From Microbacterium sp. nov. GSS16 (GTDB taxonomy: Bacteria; Actinomycetota; Actinomycetes; Actinomycetales; Microbacteriaceae): DNA of 64,000 bases. Location: positions 1,612,001-1,676,000 of the forward strand of contig NZ_CP116338.1 of the NCBI RefSeq assembly GCF_028198145.1, in the 5' to 3' direction. This document shows positions 19,560 to 32,148 of the stretch, one piece after another (position 1 is the first letter of the stretch; the number at the start of each line of letters is the position of its first letter). The position numbers and the translations under genes were made by a program. The notes beneath the pieces were generated by a model, which saw only the letters and a program-made list of their open reading frames with translations, was not told the DNA's origin and made no database searches.

Positions 19560-19970
19560 TCAGCGGGTGCCGGCGTCGCGACGCAGCAGGTCGCGGATCT
19601 CGATGAGCAGCTCCTGCTCGGTCGGCAGGGTCTCCTCGTCGACGGCCGGGTTCTTCGCGGCCTTGCGCTCCTTGTACGTGTTCATCGGGACGACGAACAC
19701 GAAGTACACCACCACGGCCACGGCGAAGAAGGTGATCACGGCGGAGATCAGCTCTCCGACCGGGAAGGTCACCGGGTCGTTGTAGATGTTGCGGACGGTG
19801 AAGCCGAACTTGCCGGCCTCGTCCGCCTTGAAGACCATCGCGACGAGCGGATTGATGATGCTCGACACGACCGCGTTCACGATGGCGGTGAACGCCGTGC
19901 CGATCACGACCGCCACGGCGAGGTCGATGACGTTGCCCTTGGTGATGAATTCCTTGAATCCCTGGATCAT
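19560..19970 (-). CDS. mscL: Large-conductance mechanosensitive channel
   Basis: 136 residues from the ATG at 19968-19970 (MIQGFKEFITKGNVIDLAVA), preceded by AGAGGGAAG. This is the MscL N-terminal signature, followed by TM1 (VIDLAVAVVIGTAFTAIVNA). After the loop comes TM2 (ITFFAVAVVVYFVFVVP) and a cytoplasmic bundle with TEQELLIEIRDLL. A homopentamer in the membrane, it releases solutes on hypo-osmotic shock. The FmdB-family gene lies immediately upstream. Confidence 0.96.
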   Translation of the reverse strand: MIQGFKEFITKGNVIDLAVAVVIGTAFTAIVNAVVSSIINPLVAMVFKADEAGKFGFTVRNIYNDPVTFPVGELISAVITFFAVAVVVYFVFVVPMNTYKERKAAKNPAVDEETLPTEQELLIEIRDLLRRDAGTR

Positions 19971-19995
19971 CGGCTTCCCTCTCATAATGGGGACC

Positions 19996-20268
19996 TCAGC
20001 TCGAGGCCGGCGTCGCCGCGGGCGCCGGGGCGGCGGCCGTCGACTTCTCCGCCTTCGATGATGCCGATCCGGATGCCGGAGCACCCGCATTTCCGCGCGA
20101 GTCGGTGCGATAGAAGCCGGAGCCGTTGAAAGTCACTCCGACCGACCCGTACTGCTTGCGAAGCGCTCCGCCGCACTCCGGGCAGAGGGTGAGCGAGTCC
20201 TCGGAGAAGGACTGCACGGCGTCGAAGCGGTGGTCGCAGGCCGTGCACGCGTAGGCGTAGGTGGGCAT
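19996..20268 (-). CDS. FmdB-family zinc-ribbon protein
   Basis: 90 residues. Begins MPTYAYACTACDHRFDAVQS with a CTAC pair and a second CPECGG pair, the FmdB zinc-ribbon domain. The C-terminal 40 residues are Ala/Pro/Ser-rich and probably disordered. The family is widespread and its function unsettled. It is in a minus-strand run with the 5-FTHF cyclo-ligase gene upstream and mscL downstream, as often seen in Microbacteriaceae. Confidence 0.88.
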   Translation of the reverse strand: MPTYAYACTACDHRFDAVQSFSEDSLTLCPECGGALRKQYGSVGVTFNGSGFYRTDSRGNAGAPASGSASSKAEKSTAAAPAPAATPASS

Positions 20269-20280
20269 GGGATGCTCCTG

Positions 20281-20877
20281 TCAGTTCCGCGCGGGCGACA
20301 GGGTGATGGTCTGCGTCGGGGTGACGATGCCATCGACCGGCTGGTCGTGCACTTCGCGCGGCAGCGAATCGAGTACCTCGGAATCATAGATCACCGCGTA
20401 CACGGGCGGGCGGCGCTCCATCGAGCCGAGGGTCTTGTCGAAGTACCCGCGTCCCCACCCCAGTCGCGTGCCGTCGCGATCGACGGCGGCGGCGGGGATC
20501 AGCATCAGGTCCACATCGTTCACGGCGATCGGCCCCAGCACCTCGCCGGTCGGCTCGGGTAGGCCGAACAGCCCCTCGGCGACCGCGTCGGAGTCGTCGG
20601 CGACGGCCCAGTCGAGCAGCCCGTCGGCACGGCTGATCGGAAGCAGCACCCGGATGCCTCGTCGCACCGCCGCCTGGACGAAAGGCAGGGTCCCCGGCTC
20701 CGTGGTGGTGGAGAGAAAGCACGACACCGATCGCGCGCCCTGCGCGGTGAGCAGCGCATCCAGCTGGGCCGCGAGACCGACGGCCGCCTCGTCGCGCTGC
20801 GCCTGCGACAGGATCTGACGGCGTTCACGCAGTTCGGCGCGCAGCGCACGTTTCTGCTGTTCTGCTTCGCTCCGCAT
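20281..20877 (-). CDS. 5-formyltetrahydrofolate cyclo-ligase
   Basis: 198 residues from the ATG at 20875-20877 (MRSEAEQQKRALRAELRERR). Seen: the basic N-terminal helix, VSCFLSTTTEPGT, and the family signature LIPAAAVDRDGTRLGWGRGY with FDKTL. It makes 5,10-methenyl-THF from 5-formyl-THF using ATP. It is divergent from galU and just upstream of the FmdB gene (12 bp), so probably the first gene of a fthC-fmdB-mscL unit. Confidence 0.93.
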   Translation of the reverse strand: MRSEAEQQKRALRAELRERRQILSQAQRDEAAVGLAAQLDALLTAQGARSVSCFLSTTTEPGTLPFVQAAVRRGIRVLLPISRADGLLDWAVADDSDAVAEGLFGLPEPTGEVLGPIAVNDVDLMLIPAAAVDRDGTRLGWGRGYFDKTLGSMERRPPVYAVIYDSEVLDSLPREVHDQPVDGIVTPTQTITLSPARN

Positions 20878-20947
20878 GCCCCGATCATACGGGGGTCGAT
20901 CGGCCATCCACGATCGACGGAGGATACCCGCCACTATGCTGAACCGC

Positions 20948-21829
20948 ATGCGCACCATGAAGGCGGTGATTCCCGCCGCGGGCCTGGGAACCCGGTTCCT
21001 GCCGGCTACCAAGGCGATGCCCAAGGAGATGCTCCCGGTCGTCGACAAGCCGGCCATTCAGTACGTGGTGGAGGAGGCGGTCGCCGCCGGCATCCACGAC
21101 ATCCTCGTGATCATCGGCCGCAACAAGAACGCGATCTCCGACCACTTCGACTCGGTGCCCGAACTGGAGGTCCGCCTGCAGGAGAAGGGCGACCACGGCC
21201 GCCTCGAGCGGGTGATGAAGTCGAGCGATCTGGCAGACATCCATTTCGTGCGCCAGGGCGAGCCGAAGGGGCTCGGGCACGCGGTGCTGCGTGCGCGGAC
21301 CCACATCGGCGACAGCTCGTTCGCCGTGCTGCTGGGCGACGATCTGATCGACGAGCGCGACTCGCTGCTGACGCAGATGATCGCGACTCATGAGCGCACC
21401 GGTGCAGCGGTCATCGCGCTGATGGAGGTCGACCCCGCCCAGATTCATCTGTACGGCGCGGCCGACGCCGCCCCGACGGAGAGCGACGGGGTCGTGCGGG
21501 TGGATGCCCTCGTCGAGAAGCCCTCTGCCGAGGACGCACCCTCGAACCTTGCGGTGATCGGTCGATACGTGCTGCCGCCGGCCATCTTCGACATCCTCGA
21601 GCGCACCGAGCCGGGCAAGGGCGGCGAGATCCAGCTGACCGATGCGCTGCAGGAGCTGGCCGCCGATGCGGACGGCCCCGGTGTCGTCGGTGTCGTCTTC
21701 GGCGGACGCCGCTACGACACGGGCGATCGCGCCGACTACATCAAGGCGATCGTGCAGCTCGCCGCGGATCGTGACGACCTCGGCGAGGAGCTGCGGCCGT
21801 GGCTCAAGCAGTTCGCGGCCGGTCTCTGA
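20948..21829 (+). CDS. galU: UTP--glucose-1-phosphate uridylyltransferase
   Basis: 293 residues from the ATG at 20948; a -10-like TATGCT at 20935-20940 puts the transcript start at or near this ATG (leaderless). Signatures: KAVIPAAGLGTRFLPATKAM with the nucleotide-binding loop, KEMLPVVDKPAIQYVVEEA, GLGHAVLRA, and VEKPSAEDAPSN with the sugar-binding Glu-Lys. It makes UDP-glucose for cell-wall polymers and trehalose. The acetyltransferase gene follows 13 bp later and is probably co-transcribed. Confidence 0.95.
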   Translation: MRTMKAVIPAAGLGTRFLPATKAMPKEMLPVVDKPAIQYVVEEAVAAGIHDILVIIGRNKNAISDHFDSVPELEVRLQEKGDHGRLERVMKSSDLADIHFVRQGEPKGLGHAVLRARTHIGDSSFAVLLGDDLIDERDSLLTQMIATHERTGAAVIALMEVDPAQIHLYGAADAAPTESDGVVRVDALVEKPSAEDAPSNLAVIGRYVLPPAIFDILERTEPGKGGEIQLTDALQELAADADGPGVVGVVFGGRRYDTGDRADYIKAIVQLAADRDDLGEELRPWLKQFAAGL

Positions 21830-21842
21830 CCGGAGGACGACG

Positions 21843-22475
21843 ATGTCGAACGACATCCTGCCCGTGATGCGCTACGGGCCCGTGACCCTGCGTCTGGTGA
21901 AGCCCCGCGATGCGAGGGTGCTGCAGCGCGAACTGCTTGAGAACCGCTCCTGGCTGCAGCCCTGGGAGGCGACGATCCCGGGTGGCACCGCCGGCTTCGA
22001 CATGCGGGCGACCATCCGCAGGCTGCTGCAGCAGCACCGCGACGGCGCCGGCTACCCGTTCGTGATGGAGTACGAAGGCCAGGTGGCCGGGCAGCTCAAC
22101 ATCTGGGGTGTCGCCCGCGGTTCGCTCGCCTCGGCGACCATCGGGTACTGGGTCAGCGAGCGCTTCGCCGGCAAGGGCATCACCCCGACAGCGGTCGCGA
22201 TGGCCACGGATGCCGCGTTCGACCAGCTCGGCCTGCACCGGGTGGAGATCTGCATCCGTCCCGAGAACCGGGCGAGTCTGAGAGTCGTGCAGAAGCTCGG
22301 CTTCCGCTACGAGGGGCTGCGTCGGCGCTACATCCACATCGACGGGGACTGGCGCGACCACCACGCCTTCGCCCTCACGCAGGAGGAGGTGCCCCGCGGA
22401 GTGCTGTCCCGCTGGGTGAACGGCGACGTGCCCGTGGCTGCGGCGCTGCCCCCGCACGACGAGGTGCAGAGCTGA
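21843..22475 (+). CDS. GNAT acetyltransferase, RimJ/RimL type
   Basis: 210 residues, preceded by a GGAGGACG ribosome site. A GNAT fold: LRLVKPRDARVLQRELLENR at the N-terminus, IGYWVSERFAGKGITPTAVA with the acetyl-CoA-binding loop, then HRVEICIRPENRASLRVVQK and LGFRYEGLRRRYIHIDGDWR. These are hallmarks of the ribosomal-protein N-acetyltransferase branch. The substrate may be a ribosomal or other protein N-terminus. The order galU-rimJ is common in actinobacteria, usually followed by a membrane protein, as here. Confidence 0.9.
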   Translation: MSNDILPVMRYGPVTLRLVKPRDARVLQRELLENRSWLQPWEATIPGGTAGFDMRATIRRLLQQHRDGAGYPFVMEYEGQVAGQLNIWGVARGSLASATIGYWVSERFAGKGITPTAVAMATDAAFDQLGLHRVEICIRPENRASLRVVQKLGFRYEGLRRRYIHIDGDWRDHHAFALTQEEVPRGVLSRWVNGDVPVAAALPPHDEVQS

Positions 22476-22538
22476 CGGGCGCGACACACGCGCGGGATTG
22501 ATCGGGTCTTGGCTCGGCCGGGCGCTACCGTGGTGAGC

Positions 22539-23402
22539 ATGGATGGGCCGGTGCTGAGTGGAGGCGTGATCGTCGTCGTCGCCGTGCTGCTCTGGGTGCT
22601 CTATTTCGTGCCCAGCTGGCGCGGTCGACACCAGTACTACGCCGCCGAGCGCAACGCGGTGCGCCTCAACCAGGCGCTGCGTGTTCTGGCCGAGACCAGC
22701 GAGACTCCCGATGAGGTGCGCCTCGAGCTGACGGCGCGCACGGCTCTCGCCCAGCAGCGGCTGGCCAAGCGCCTGCAGGCCGAGAAGGAGAACGCCGAGC
22801 TCGAGCGACTTCGCGCCGAACTCGCCGCGACGCGCCGTGATCCCGCGGTGCGTCGGGCGCGGGCTCGCCGCCGCACGCGGCTGGCCGCAACGGCATCCGT
22901 CGTCACCGCGCTGGTGATGCTCGGACTCGGCGTCTGGCAGATCTTCGCGACCGGAGGGTGGATGCTCGCCGCCGGGGGAGCGGCCCTCGCCGCCCTCGGA
23001 ACCGCAGCACTGGTTCGCATGGCTAATGTCGCCGCGCGCGGTGCGCGGCGCCTCGAGCGGCCCACCGTCGCACCCGTCGCGGAGCGGGTGTCGCCGCCGC
23101 TGCACGATCAGGGGCCCGCCGTGTGGACGCCGCGTCCGCTGCCGCAGCAGATGGTGACGGTCGCCGGGTCCCGCGCGCAGACCGCACAGGCCGAGATCGA
23201 CGCTCGCGCCGAGCGCGAGCGGGCCGCCCGCCGTGCCGAGCTCCGCCGCCGCGCTGAGGAACTCGCCCCGCCCGCACCCACCGCACTGCCCGTCGCGCCG
23301 GCCGCAGTCGAGGCATCGCCGTATGCGCGGATGGGTGTCGTGGACGACGCGGAGATCGAGGCTCACGTGCGTCAGCTGCTCGCACGTCGAGCAGCCGGCT
23401 GA
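22539..23402 (+). CDS. Membrane protein of unknown function
   Basis: 287 residues from the ATG at 22539; a GTG two codons earlier is possible. TM1 is near the N-terminus (GGVIVVVAVLLWVLYFVPSW). A charged coiled-coil-like segment (AKRLQAEKENAELERLRAEL) leads to a TM2/TM3 pair (SVVTALVMLGLGVWQIFA and MLAAGGAALAALGTAALV). A Pro/Arg-rich cytoplasmic tail ends in DDAEIEAHVRQLLARRA. No enzymatic motif. It lies just downstream of galU and the rimJ-like gene and just upstream of tRNA-Ala. Confidence 0.78.
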   Translation: MDGPVLSGGVIVVVAVLLWVLYFVPSWRGRHQYYAAERNAVRLNQALRVLAETSETPDEVRLELTARTALAQQRLAKRLQAEKENAELERLRAELAATRRDPAVRRARARRRTRLAATASVVTALVMLGLGVWQIFATGGWMLAAGGAALAALGTAALVRMANVAARGARRLERPTVAPVAERVSPPLHDQGPAVWTPRPLPQQMVTVAGSRAQTAQAEIDARAERERAARRAELRRRAEELAPPAPTALPVAPAAVEASPYARMGVVDDAEIEAHVRQLLARRAAG

Positions 23403-23429
23403 GCGCGTGATAACCTGAACTGTGTTCAC

Positions 23430-23502
23430 GGGCCTATGGCGCAGTTGGTAGCGCGCCTCGTTCGCATCGAGGAGGTCAGGGGTTCGAATCCCCTTAGGTC
23501 CA
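23430..23502 (+). tRNA. tRNA-Ala(CGC)
   Basis: The acceptor GGGCCTA pairs with TAGGTCC (one G-U) and the discriminator is A. The D arm is GCGC/GCGC. The anticodon loop TTCGCAT carries CGC, flanked by a CCTCG/CGAGG stem. The T arm is AGGGG-TTCGAAT-CCCCT. CCA is not encoded. It reads the GCG alanine codon. Confidence 0.95.
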
Positions 23503-23509
23503 CACCGTG

Positions 23510-23543
23510 ACAGAACCCCCGCACTGAGGTGCGGGGGTTCTGT
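23510..23543 (+). terminator. 15-bp hairpin after tRNA-Ala
   Basis: ACAGAACCCCCGCAC (23510-23524), loop TGAG, perfect complementary arm 23529-23543, then CGTTTCT. Ends the tRNA-Ala transcript before the rrn leader. Confidence 0.88.
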
Positions 23544-23691
23544 CGTTTCTCCAGCCGCTCAGGTGGCGACATGCCGCTGTCGCAGCCGCCGCCATCGGCT
23601 GGACGGATGCCTGCGGCTCGGGGTGTTGTCCTGGTGGTGGGGGTTTTCGGGTGGTGGGTGTGGGGGTGCGACACGCCCGGGGTGTGGTGGT

Positions 23692-23723
23692 GATTTGCGG
23701 GGTGTGGGGGATGGGCGTAACTT
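23692..23723 (+). promoter_or_regulatory. Promoter-like repeat upstream of the rrn promoters (P0, tentative)
   Basis: GATTTG, 12 nt, GATGGG, then TAACTT copies the frame of promoter P1 (GATTTG, 12 nt, GATGGG, TTAGGCT). The -35-like box would be TTGCGG (23695-23700), the spacer 17 bp and the -10 TAACTT (23718-23723). The poor -35 suggests a weak or decayed copy. The rest of 23544-23870 holds no gene that I accept; it is G-rich (GGTGGTGGGGG-type) on the plus strand. Confidence 0.35.
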
Positions 23724-23876
23724 ATTACTTGTTCGCCCCAAGCGGTTGAGCGGAAGGCCTGAAGGGCCTGGCTCCCCTCCAAGTAGCGAACCACCCACCT
23801 CCACTGCTGGGAGCTTCGGTTTCTGGTGCGGGTCTTTGGCCCGGGGAGTGTGGTCATCCCTGTCGGGGTTGTCGAT

Positions 23877-23904
23877 TTGACAGTCTGGTCGGATGGGTTA
23901 GGCT
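23877..23904 (+). promoter_or_regulatory. rrn promoter P1
   Basis: TTGACA (23877-23882), 16-bp spacer, TAGGCT (23899-23904). This consensus -35 with a good -10 reads towards 16S. Confidence 0.75.
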
Positions 23905-23963
23905 GGAGAAGTTGCCTCGGAAGCGAGGCGCGGATCTGGTCCTGGTCCTCTCGGCGTGTCGGT

Positions 23964-23991
23964 TTGACAGTCGGGCCGGGATGGATAAGAT
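23964..23991 (+). promoter_or_regulatory. rrn promoter P2
   Basis: TTGACA (23964-23969), 16-bp spacer, TAAGAT (23986-23991). It has the same architecture as P1 87 bp upstream, including a shared TTTGACAGTC core, so the promoters look duplicated. Tandem strong promoters are typical of actinobacterial rrn operons. Confidence 0.8.
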
Positions 23992-24049
23992 TGTGAAGTT
24001 GCCCTGCGCTTCTCGCCCTGTTGGGGTGGGTGTGCGGGTGCGTCCGATC

Positions 24050-24229
24050 CTTGAGAACTCAACAGCGTGCACTTGTCAAATGCCAAATTATCCTCGTCCA
24101 ACCCTTGTGGGGGTTGGTTGAGAATTCCTTTGGATCAATTTATATGAATGTCAGCAATGATGTTCGTCTCTTTTGGTCAGTTTCAAACTCGCTGCATGGT
24201 CGTTTTCCCGATTGTGTATGCATTTCTTT
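24050..24229 (+). other. Pre-16S leader with antitermination/processing elements
   Basis: CTTGAGAACTCAACAGCG near 24050 resembles the boxA-containing rrn leader element of actinobacteria, and a similar GAGAACTACACAG recurs in the 16S-23S spacer. TGTCAAATG (24074-24082) is complementary to CATTTGACA (25834-25842) beyond 16S, giving the base of the pre-16S stem for RNase III. No coding function. Confidence 0.55.
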
Positions 24230-29215
<4,986 letters not shown>

Positions 29216-29233
29216 CCTCTTCTGCGAGATGAA

Positions 29234-29254
29234 CGCGTCCACTTTGTGGTTCTC
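29234..29254 (+). other. 3' arm of the pre-23S processing stem
   Basis: Complementary to 26030-26050 at 20 of 21 positions counting one G-U. It lies about 20 nt after the mature 23S end and before 5S, as expected for RNase III processing. Confidence 0.7.
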
Positions 29255-29320
29255 GACGTACGGTCGGAACCAAACAACACACTCCACGCGAGTGATGTTG
29301 CCGATGAACATGTCAATAGT

Positions 29321-29437
29321 GTTACGGCGGCCATAGCGTGAGGGAAACGCCCGGTCACATTCCGAACCCGGAAGCTAAGCCTCACAGCGCCGATGGTACT
29401 GCAGGGGGGACCCTGTGGGAGAGTAGGACACCGCCGG
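29321..29437 (+). rRNA. rrf: 5S ribosomal RNA
   Basis: About 117 nt, from GTTACGGCGGCCATAGCG to CACCGCCGGA; the ends pair as TACGGCGG with CCGCCG. The internal CCGAACCCGGAAGCTAAG is the conserved loop of actinobacterial 5S. The terminator follows 13 nt later. Confidence 0.95.
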
Positions 29438-29449
29438 ACTTCTTCTGTG

Positions 29450-29483
29450 AAAGAGCCACCCATAGTCGGGTGGCTCTTTTGCG
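29450..29483 (+). terminator. rrn operon intrinsic terminator
   Basis: AAAGAGCCACCC (29450-29461), loop ATAGTC, GGGTGGCTCTTT (29468-29479), then TTTGCG. A 12-bp stem with a short T-run, the clearest canonical terminator in the window. Confidence 0.93.
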
Positions 29484-29498
29484 TTAACGGTGCATGAT

Positions 29499-29526
29499 TT
29501 GACTTCCCCTGGGGGCGGGCTATGGT
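29499..29526 (+). promoter_or_regulatory. Promoter of the small basic-protein gene
   Basis: TTGACT (29499-29504), 16-bp spacer, TATGGT (29521-29526), followed 45 bp later by the ATG at 29571. Near-consensus for a housekeeping sigma factor. Confidence 0.6.
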
Positions 29527-29570
29527 CGGTGGTTACCGAACCCGCCAGCCGAAAGAGGGGAAGCGAGTCC

Positions 29571-29705
29571 ATGTCTGGAAAGACACCGCAATCACGAGCC
29601 GGGAAGAAGGCACCCCAGCTCTCGCTCAAGGAGAAGAGAGCCGAGAAGCGCGCCAAGCGCGAACCGGAGTCCTTCATCAAACCGCGCAAGGGCGCGTCGG
29701 GCTGA
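29571..29705 (+). CDS. Small basic conserved protein (44 aa)
   Basis: MSGKTPQSRAGKKAPQLSLK..., a Lys/Arg-rich peptide with LSLKEKRAEKRAK and a C-terminal FIKPRKG. The pattern is conserved in small actinobacterial proteins of unknown function, which I recall from annotated genomes. GAGGGG precedes the ATG. A nucleic-acid or ribosome contact is plausible because of the charge, but this is not shown. Confidence 0.75.
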   Translation: MSGKTPQSRAGKKAPQLSLKEKRAEKRAKREPESFIKPRKGASG

Positions 29706-29766
29706 GTCCCGATCGTCGAGGGCGTCGTGGATGCTGCATCTGGCAGCCCACGGCGCCCTTCGTCGT

Positions 29767-30555
29767 TCATCGACGGTCGTAGCCGAGCCTGGTCTGCAGC
29801 GTGCCGGCGGCGTGCAGCACCTCGGCGGCCTCAGGTGCCTCCTGCCGGTCCTCCCACGTCACGGCTACCGCCGCGATCGGCCAGTCGGCGTGGTCGTGCA
29901 CGGCCGCGGCCACAGATCGGAAACCCGGGGTCACCTCTCCGTCTTCCGTGGCCACTCCTGCTTGCCGTACCTGGCGCAGCACCTCGCGCAGCTCGGAGGG
30001 CCGGACAGGTCCGCGGCCCGTCCGATCGGTGAATGCCGCGGCATCCGGATACAGCGCCCGCACCTGAGCGGCGGGCAGCGCCGCCAGCATCGCGCGGCCG
30101 GTGGCCGTCAGATGCGCAGGCAGCCGCACCCCGACGTCGGTCACCAGGGCGGGACGCCGAGCGGCGCGCTCCTCGACGATGTAGAGCACGTCGCGCCCGC
30201 TCATCACCGCCAGATGCGCGCTCTCGCCCACGCGGTCTGCGAGAGCGGCGAGGATCGGCCTGCCGAGCCGTGCCAGCGGCTCCTGCCTGGCATAGCCTCC
30301 GGCGAGCTCGAACGCACTGGTGCCCAGCCCCCAGCGGCGCTCCTGCGGGAGGTGCACCACGAAGCCGTGCTGCTCGAGGGTGGCAAGGAGGTGATAGATC
30401 GTGGAGCGCGGGATCGCCAGCTCACGCGCCAGCGCTGTCGCCGCGATCGGCGCGGGGCGCCGGGCGAGGTGCTGCAGAATGCGCAGCGTCTGGTCTGCGG
30501 CCGGCACCTGCGGGCGGCGGATGCGGGCATCCGGACTGTCTGGGATCACAGACAT
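29767..30555 (-). CDS. IclR-family regulator of histidine utilisation
   Basis: 262 residues from the ATG at 30553-30555 (MSVIPDSPDARIRRPQVPAA). The IclR winged helix is seen in LRILQHLARRPAPIAATALA and LAIPRSTIYHLLATLEQHGF. The effector-binding domain carries SAHLAVMSGRDVLYIVEERA, LPAHLTATGRAMLAALP and the conserved GVATEDGEVTPGFRSVAAAV. It is divergent from hutHUIG with a 51-bp gap, so it probably controls that operon, responding to urocanate or histidine. That link is inferred from position. Confidence 0.87.
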   Translation of the reverse strand: MSVIPDSPDARIRRPQVPAADQTLRILQHLARRPAPIAATALARELAIPRSTIYHLLATLEQHGFVVHLPQERRWGLGTSAFELAGGYARQEPLARLGRPILAALADRVGESAHLAVMSGRDVLYIVEERAARRPALVTDVGVRLPAHLTATGRAMLAALPAAQVRALYPDAAAFTDRTGRGPVRPSELREVLRQVRQAGVATEDGEVTPGFRSVAAAVHDHADWPIAAVAVTWEDRQEAPEAAEVLHAAGTLQTRLGYDRR

Positions 30556-30561
30556 AGTCTG
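30549..30561. promoter_or_regulatory. CAGAC-ATA-GTCTG inverted repeat between IclR gene and hutH
   Basis: Exact 5+3+5 palindrome overlapping the IclR start codon and 46 bp upstream of hutH. A candidate operator for the divergent regulator; it is short, so chance cannot be excluded. Confidence 0.4.
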
Positions 30562-30606
30562 GCACTGCGGCACCCGCCTGGGGCGGCGACGGTGTGGAAT
30601 CGAGAC

Positions 30607-32148
30607 ATGCAGCATTCCTCTCCCGCGGTCGTCGGCGCGGCGCCCCTGTCTCCCGCCGATGTCGTGGCCGTCGCCCGTCACCTCGCCCCCGTCGCGATCG
30701 CCGAGTCTGCGCGGGCCCGCGTCGCCGCAGCCCGCGCCGTCGTCGACGGCATGGCTGCAGACCCCGAGCCGCACTACGGCGTCTCGACCGGCTTCGGCGC
30801 TCTCGCCACGACCTTCATCGCTCCTGAGCGCCGCCGGCAGCTCCAGGTCAGCCTGATCCGCTCGCATGCCGCCGGCACCGGGGCGGAGGTCGAGACCGAG
30901 GTCGTGCGCGCGCTTCAGCTGCTGCGGCTGCAGACCCTGGCATCCGGTCACACGGGTGTGCGACCCGTCGTCGTCGACACGTACGCGGCCATGCTCAACG
31001 CACGCATCACGCCCGTCGTGCGCGAGTACGGATCCCTCGGCTGCTCAGGCGACCTCGCCCCGCTCGCCCACGTGGCACTGGCATCGATGGGGGAAGGCGA
31101 CGTCCGCGACGCCGAAGGTACGCTCATGCCCGCCGCCGACGCTCTCGCGGCCGCCGGAATCGATCCGCTCGTGCTCGTCGAGAAGGAGGGGCTCGCGCTG
31201 ATCAACGGCACCGACGGGATGCTCGGGATGCTGCTGCTCGCGCTCGACGACCTCGAGACCCTCGTCACGACCGCCGACCTCGCGGCCGCGATGTCGATCG
31301 AGTCGCAGCTGGGCACAGACGCCGTGTTCGCCGCCGACCTGATGGCGCTGCGCCCGCAGGCGGGTCAGGGCGCCTCTGCGGCGAATCTGCGGGCGTTCCT
31401 CGGCGAGTCGCCCATGGTGCACAGCCACAAGGGTCCGGAGGACGGGCGCGTGCAGGACGCGTATTCGCTGCGCTGCTCGCCGCAGGTACACGGTGCTGCG
31501 CGCGACACGATGGCGCACGCCGCCGTCATCGCGGGACGCGAGCTGGCATCCGTGGTCGACAACCCGGTCGTGACCGCCGACGGGCGCATCGAATCCAACG
31601 GCAACTTCCACGGGGCGCCCATCGCCGCGGTGCTCGACTTCCTCGCGATCTCTGTCGCGGACGTGGCATCCGTCTCCGAGCGGCGCACCGATCGCGCGCT
31701 CGATCCCGCGCGCAGTCACGGCCTCCCTCCCTTCCTCGCACACGAGGTGGGCGTCGACTCCGGCCTGATGATCGCGCAGTACGCCGCCGCCGGGATCGTC
31801 TCCGAGCTCAAGCGCCTGGCCGTGCCGTCATCGGTCGACTCGATCCCCTCGTCCGCCATGCAGGAGGACCATGTGTCGATGGGCTGGTCGGGGGCGCGCA
31901 AGCTGCGTCGCGCCATCGACGGCCTCACGAGAGTGCTCGCGATCGAGATCCTCACCGGAGCCCGCGCGCTCGACCTGCGCGCGCCGCTTCAGGCCGGGCC
32001 CGCGACGGGCGCCGTCCGGGACCTGATCCGCACCGTGGCCGCCGGCCCCGGACCCGACCACTTCCTCTCACCCGACATGGAGGCCGTGACCGAGCTCGTC
32101 CGCTCGGGCGCGGTACTGCGCACCGCGAAGGAGCACGCGAATGTCTGA
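30607..32148 (+). CDS. hutH: Histidine ammonia-lyase
   Basis: 513 residues from the ATG at 30607. Removes ammonia from L-histidine to give urocanate, the first step of histidine breakdown. Seen: [16 protein letters not shown], then the MIO-forming region [15 protein letters not shown], with Cys146-Ser147-Gly148 where most HutH have Ala-Ser-Gly. Also [15 protein letters not shown] and [15 protein letters not shown] (substrate site). The length fits the family (about 510). It overlaps hutU by 8 bp. The gene order hutH-U-I-G with small overlaps marks one operon. Confidence 0.95.
   Translation: MQHSSPAVVGAAPLSPADVVAVARHLAPVAIAESARARVAAARAVVDGMAADPEPHYGVSTGFGALATTFIAPERRRQLQVSLIRSHAAGTGAEVETEVVRALQLLRLQTLASGHTGVRPVVVDTYAAMLNARITPVVREYGSLGCSGDLAPLAHVALASMGEGDVRDAEGTLMPAADALAAAGIDPLVLVEKEGLALINGTDGMLGMLLLALDDLETLVTTADLAAAMSIESQLGTDAVFAADLMALRPQAGQGASAANLRAFLGESPMVHSHKGPEDGRVQDAYSLRCSPQVHGAARDTMAHAAVIAGRELASVVDNPVVTADGRIESNGNFHGAPIAAVLDFLAISVADVASVSERRTDRALDPARSHGLPPFLAHEVGVDSGLMIAQYAAAGIVSELKRLAVPSSVDSIPSSAMQEDHVSMGWSGARKLRRAIDGLTRVLAIEILTGARALDLRAPLQAGPATGAVRDLIRTVAAGPGPDHFLSPDMEAVTELVRSGAVLRTAKEHANV

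Noticed and set aside
29731..30606. Extended N-terminus of hutH
   Set aside because: The extra 292 codons are antisense to the IclR-type gene; HutH family length and start motifs fit the ATG at 30607.
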